DNA of 64,000 bases from the NCBI GenBank assembly GCA_038380795.1, contig CM076276.1, positions 11,360,001 to 11,424,000 of the forward strand. Reading direction: 5' to 3'. The notes under the pieces were generated by a model. It saw only the letters and a program-made list of their open reading frames with translations. It was not told the origin of the DNA and did no database searches. Positions within the stretch are counted from its first letter, which is position 1, and each line of letters starts with the position of its first letter. This document shows, one piece after another, positions 59,655-64,000 of the stretch. This DNA comes from Pyrocephalus nanus (Eukaryota; Chordata; Aves; Passeriformes; Tyrannidae). The translations under genes and the position numbers were made by a program.

Positions 59655-59850
59655 TTTGGCACTTTTATGGCCCCATCACCATAGTAACTGAGCATCTCAA
59701 AACCCTGTGAGGAGGGAATAACATTATTCCCGTTGTAGAGTTGAGGGACGAGCACAATAGCAAGGCATAGAGCTGGAGACATGGGAGGACTTGGGTCCAT
59801 CCATGGCCAGGGGCTTGGGTATTATACTCCTGCTGCTTCAAATTCTGAGC
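59655..59850 (+). mobile_element. CORE-SINE (MIR-type) relic
   Basis: It carries CCCATCACCATAGTAACTGA and GCATCTCAAAACCC, then CTGTGAGGAGGGAATAACAT, TATTCCCGTTGTAGAGTTGA and GGGACGAGCACAATAGCAAG. This follows the order of old amniote CORE-SINEs (..GAGCACCTCACAA.., CCCTGTGAGGTAGGGAAGTA, TTATCCCCATTTTACAGATG, GGGAACTGAGGCACAGAGAG). A trailing GACTTGGGT matches less well. It is old and much diverged. Confidence 0.65.
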
Positions 59851-62800
59851 AGTCACAATAACTTTTCCTAGTCAGCCGCTGGCCACGTTTCAATCCCACT
59901 TCTCTTCCTCATTCCATCAGTTAGTCCAATAACAGCTTCCACCTGGAACTGCTCCCTCCTGGGCTGTCTTTTGCTCCCCACTGCCTGTTGACTACCAGCT
60001 GATGGGCACTGCCCGAGGCAGGGGAAATGTTGGTTTGCTCTGCTGAAGACCTTTCCTTTGCACAGACTATTTGAATGCATCTCAGGCCAGCCCCTGCTCC
60101 CACGCATCTTTAATATTGAATGAAAAACAGAGTAACGTCAGAGCCAGACATGTCAGATCTTCTTCATCCCTGACCTCTTCCAGACTAAAACCCTAGAGGT
60201 TTACCTGGGAGACAGCTAATAGAGAGTCAAAAAGAGGGATTTGAAACCATGTCTGCTGCAGCACAAACTAAAGATTCAACAGGTAAGGGTAAGCCAGTGT
60301 GGTGGCCAAAAAACTGACCTGGATTTCTACCTACTGGCCTCTGGCCAGGCTATTCTCCCCTCCCTGGGCACCTTCTCCCAGTGGGATGAGGCTGCTCCCT
60401 CCCTGGCTTTCCACACTGCCAGCTCATGGCATTTGGTGTTGCCATCACATTCCCCAACACGTCAGCTCCTTACTGCCTTCCCTGCCTCAGGTTGTTCTGG
60501 AATAAAGCAATCTTCAATTATTTCTCTCCCTATTTCCCCCCTTTTGTGCAATATATCATTTTTTAATTAAAAAAATGCCTTGTGGAAGTGTAACGGGCTA
60601 TTAAATGTTTTGGTCCATAATTAACATCAAACTCTTGACTTAAAATCTTTATGGATTGAGTGAGCTCCATTAGCTGTCACAGAAATAATGCTGCACAACT
60701 CTTGGAAGCCTGTGGGCTTCAAATCACCCTTGTTTCCCTGCAGAGGAGAAAAAGAAAGCCCTCACCAGGGACTCACTGTTCCTCTCCCTGCATTGTGAGC
60801 CACTCTGGGGCGAGCAAACCCCCCTTGCAATCAGCAATTCCCTCCGGGAAGGATATCAGAGTCCAGTGACAGCGGGAGTCCCATCCCTTTGCGCAGGGGA
60901 AGGCAGGATGCGGTCCTGGAGGGAAGTTATCTCCCTGCACAAATCACTCCCTGGTAAATACAGCAGCAGTGGTGCTGGTGGCAGGCAAAGATAACACCGC
61001 GCTGACTCTCCCGGGGATCGGCGCGTTGGGGGGGGAACCCCAGCGCGGTGACAGGCACGGCTGGTGGGGTGCTCTTGCAAGCAGACAGGGCTGGGCATGA
61101 GTTTACTGGGGACTTACAGCACGTTTCTCACCCTCCTTCCCAGCTCCCAGGGGAAGGATGGCAGCTGGCAGGCTGCCTTGTGGTTTTGCGCTCGTGTTGC
61201 AGGTTGGAGACAAATCCCTGCCGGAGGAGACAGCAGGATCCTGTGTGTTGTCCCTGCAGCACGAGCTCAGCAGGCACCACATTGCAGCTTGTGCTGAAGG
61301 TATCTCCAAATCAATGCCTAGTGCAAGCTGCCCCCCACCTCCAGGCTAGGTGTAGGGTGCTCAACTTCAACAGGTCCCTGATCAGCATTACTGATGCATG
61401 TCCCAGGCACACATTCGCTGCCTTCTTCCAGAGGACTGGGGGGGTTAGGAATTTTGAATCCCCTGATGTTTCTCAGCATTTGCTGTAATAAATTAATAGC
61501 ATTTCAAACCCTGGATCACCATCCAGTGTTGGCTCTCAGTAGCAGTGACACATCTGTTGGGGCTGCTGGCAAATTTCAAGTGTATTCCCATTCATATTTT
61601 AAAGGTGGAAATAACACTGGAGCTGAAGAACTGGTCTTTGATACTGCTGGATTTTATGGATGACCAGCTCTTGTTTGAGCTGATGAATGCAGCTGCCACC
61701 TTGCCAATTTATGGTATTATTCTTTCTGGGCATCTACCCTGGCACATTCATTATGGCCATCGGACACAAAGTGACTCAATTCCGTATTCTTGGCTTTCTG
61801 AATGAAGCTGGAGTTCGGAGATACCGGTGTTCTCATTAGGTCTCCTCTGTGTACTTAGCTATTAGCCTGCTCTTGCTAAGCGGCTCTGGACTGTCTTTCA
61901 GGCTTTGCTTGTGCATGGAATGAGCTGTCAATTCAAAAACCCTTGGCTGTATTTCATAGCCTGTCTGTCACTCAAGCACCTCATAACAGTGAGGACATTA
62001 GAAGTAGGCACTCTCTAAGGTATGAGAAGATGGTCAACCTTCAGCACGTTTATGCTTTTCTTTTGAGCCTGAAATGAATTTTTCCTTGAAGGATCCCACT
62101 GCAGCCCCCAGTGCTACACTGACATGGCAGCTTGGTCATCCTCCATGATCCATCTCCTCCTTCCAGCTCCAGCTCTTGGATGAGGAGGAGAGCATGAGGA
62201 TGAAAGCCAGGCTCCAGTGCTGTGGAGGAGACATCTCCCAGGCAAGACCTGCTTGGGACAGCACTGCCCCATGATCACAAACAAGCAAGATGTGCTGCCA
62301 TCATGTCCAGAAGCCAGGCTGTGCCACAGGCACAAGTAAGGTGATTGCAGTGTGGGAAAAGGAAGGCAGAAGCAGGCTTGGCTCCATGGGCTACATTAAA
62401 ATGATTCCAAGTCCCGGAGTGACCCCGTTGTAGAGTGGGAAGGAACAGGCACCAATCTTCCCCATGGCAGGGCTTGCCTATACCAAAGCATCCTGGGGGT
62501 TACCAGAGTGATATTTTAATAAACTAAGTATTAGTTGCATCCCCAGTCCCCTCCTTGAGACTAATGCTGGGCAGTGAAGCTGAAAATTAATCGCTTACAG
62601 GGTTTTAATTTTTTTTCCTCATTATTCTTCCTCTTTCTTCTTTTTATTTGATTCTCATCTCAGCTGTATTAAACTTTAAGTCAACAGAATATGGCATATA
62701 CAGCAGGGAGTCTGCTGGCTCCCTTCTGCTCTCCTCCACTTCACCAGTTCCAGCTCTGTGGGTCAGCAGTAGCATTTGCTGCACACAGCCAAGAGCCTGT

Positions 62801-63789
62801 GGAGAAAACAAAGCTGGGGGAGAGTCCAGTTTCTGCTGCTTTGTTTCCAACCCTGCCCAGGAGTGGAATAAACTCAAACAGGCACTGCTTCAATCAAGTC
62901 AGCTTCTGCTGAGTCAGCTCCATTTAAAACTTGGCCTTTCCAAAAAAACCGCAACTCTCAAAAACCCTGGCCAAGATTTTATGAGTAAATATAAAATGAA
63001 TTAGGAGGCAGGTTTTAAAATAAAGGATTGCTCTTGGAATCCAGGGGTAATAATAAGTCCTCAGGAGAACACAGAATCTCTTAATCTGTAGCCCGAAGGT
63101 GCAGGGTCAGCAGTGCAGTGGAAGTGATTGAGTTGCTCCTGGACACCTTGGTGGATCCCCCATCCTGGCCACTGGCACACCAGCTGCTTCCCAGTGTGGG
63201 CACAGCTGGGCTGGAAGGGTCCCTGTTTTTGTTTTCTTTTTGCCTCTCTGGTAGCAACAATCCTCTGAGCTGGCTGAACAACATCTCAAGGCAAGACTAT
63301 TCACTCAGAACTGGTGATTCAACCCCACCCAATTGTCTGGAGAGGAGAGATTGGTTTCATTGTCGTTTTCAGCAAGGACATTATCAAACAGGTTTCATTT
63401 GGATTGTGTCATTTCAGCTTGTCTGTGTGGCGTGGCTGCGATGCTCCACTTCGTTTGTGTTGCAATCGAGTGGCTGAAAGATGAGGGGGGAAAAAAGAAA
63501 ATCCATTTTGAAGTATTTCTTTACTGCAAGAAAAATAACCCAAAATGTTGACTTGTGCCCCCAATCTGCTACAAAATCAAATTTTGCTACCCTGAAAGTT
63601 CTCACAAGCTGAAGTGCCTGGGATTTGTCCAGCCTGCTGAAGCGACTGCTGCAGGATGATCTCACTTTGGACAATCCAGGAGCCCCAGACAACATGCTGA
63701 AGGCACCACAAGGGCATGGGGAAGGTGCAGCCCTGCCCCAAGACAGCCCCTCTCCCCATGGATGTTTCCCAACCTGTCCCCAAACAGCA
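59851..63789. other. Unique non-coding sequence
   Basis: Includes an AT-rich patch at 60.54-60.68 kb (TTTTTAATTAAAAA-type), a short CpG-containing stretch at 60.99-61.05 kb with a hairpin (listed) and AT-rich DNA at 62.50-62.70 kb. Frames of up to 146 codons overlap with no family match. Confidence 0.45.
61022..61047. repeat. 10-bp GC hairpin with G-run
   Basis: CGCGTTGGGG (61022-61031) and CCCCAGCGCG (61038-61047) pair over 10 bp with one G-T wobble, looped by GGGGAA. The G-run is eight long. It is a GC-rich structure of unknown meaning. Confidence 0.65.
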
Positions 63790-64000
63790 TTAGTGTTTTT
63801 AGTGACAGAGCACCTCCGCCTCCCAGGTAACCCACTGCCTGGCTCCACAAGCCGTTTTTGTCCTCAAGTCTAACCTGATTTCTCTGGCTGTAATTTAAGC
63901 CGATTATTTCTTGTCCTGTCCACCATGGACATAAAGAACAGATTATTCTCTTCCCTTTAGCAGCAGCCTTTTAAGCACTTGAAGACTGTTATCACATCTC
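63790..64000 (-). mobile_element. Old CR1 LINE fragment, minus strand, cut by window edge
   Basis: The reverse complement reads GATGTGATAACAGTCTTCAA, GTGCTTAAAAGGCTGCTGCT, CTGTTCTTTATGTCCATGG, GGACAGGACAAGAAATAATC, GGCTTAAATTACAGCC and AGGTTAGACTTGAGGA. This is the same CR1 ORF2 C-terminal segment as at 56.9-57.0 kb (GGACAAGC..TAATAGGCTTAAACTGCAGCC). Its homology continues past the right edge. The left limit is uncertain by about 30 bp. Confidence 0.8.

Noticed and set aside
1..64000. CRISPR arrays, operons, phage or bacterial-type gene clusters
   Set aside because: No regularly spaced direct repeats and no tightly packed long frames. CR1 content and splice-like signals indicate a vertebrate nuclear genome.
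1..64000. Known microRNA genes
   Set aside because: I looked by eye for several common seed and mature sequences (let-7, miR-1, miR-9, miR-10, miR-30, miR-124, miR-125 types) and found none. A covariance-model scan would be needed to exclude others.

Overview
This window looks like vertebrate, most probably bird, nuclear DNA. The mobile elements that can be recognised are almost all CR1 LINE fragments. Several carry the typical avian CR1 3' tail (imperfect ATTCTATG octamer repeats) or the C-terminal ORF2 reading (LPREVV motif). There is no operon-like gene packing and no open frame above about 175 codons. The remaining repeats are short A/T runs, a few small microsatellites and two decayed CORE-SINE (MIR-type) relics. 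The species and chromosome cannot be named from the sequence alone.

No protein-coding gene could be identified. The open frames are short, overlap each other on both strands and resemble no family I recognise. The only exception is a CR1 ORF2 remnant on the minus strand at about 33.04-33.17 kb. The window is best read as a gene desert or part of a very long intron. Three segments have good splice acceptors and donors and could be exons of an unseen transcript: 2861-2973, 38460-38594 and 48063-48202. A CpG-rich block at about 17.64-17.98 kb could be a promoter. These are candidates only.

Layout: 0-14 kb is unique sequence with two AT-rich, conserved-looking blocks (2.4-2.9 and 5.0-5.2 kb) and a 200-bp polypyrimidine tract at 12 kb. 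14-18.5 kb holds three plus-strand CR1 fragments and the CpG-rich block. 20.6-23.5 kb has two homeodomain/octamer-type AT-rich blocks and two inverted repeats. About 23.7-30.9 kb is distinctly AT-richer and contains a MIR-like relic. 32.9-33.2 kb is a clear minus-strand CR1 tail. 38-48 kb alternates unique GC-moderate DNA with AT-rich, conserved-looking blocks, two exon candidates and a 32-bp minisatellite. 56.4-57.1 kb is an old CR1 ORF2 fragment, 59.7-59.9 kb a second CORE-SINE relic, and the right edge cuts through another old minus-strand CR1.

I saw no RNA gene, CRISPR array, endogenous retrovirus with paired LTRs, or undescribed multi-gene system. The most useful leads are the CpG-rich block, the three exon candidates and the clustered AT-rich blocks that share POU octamer and TAATTA motifs. 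Conservation was judged by eye from base composition and motif content, because no alignment could be run.
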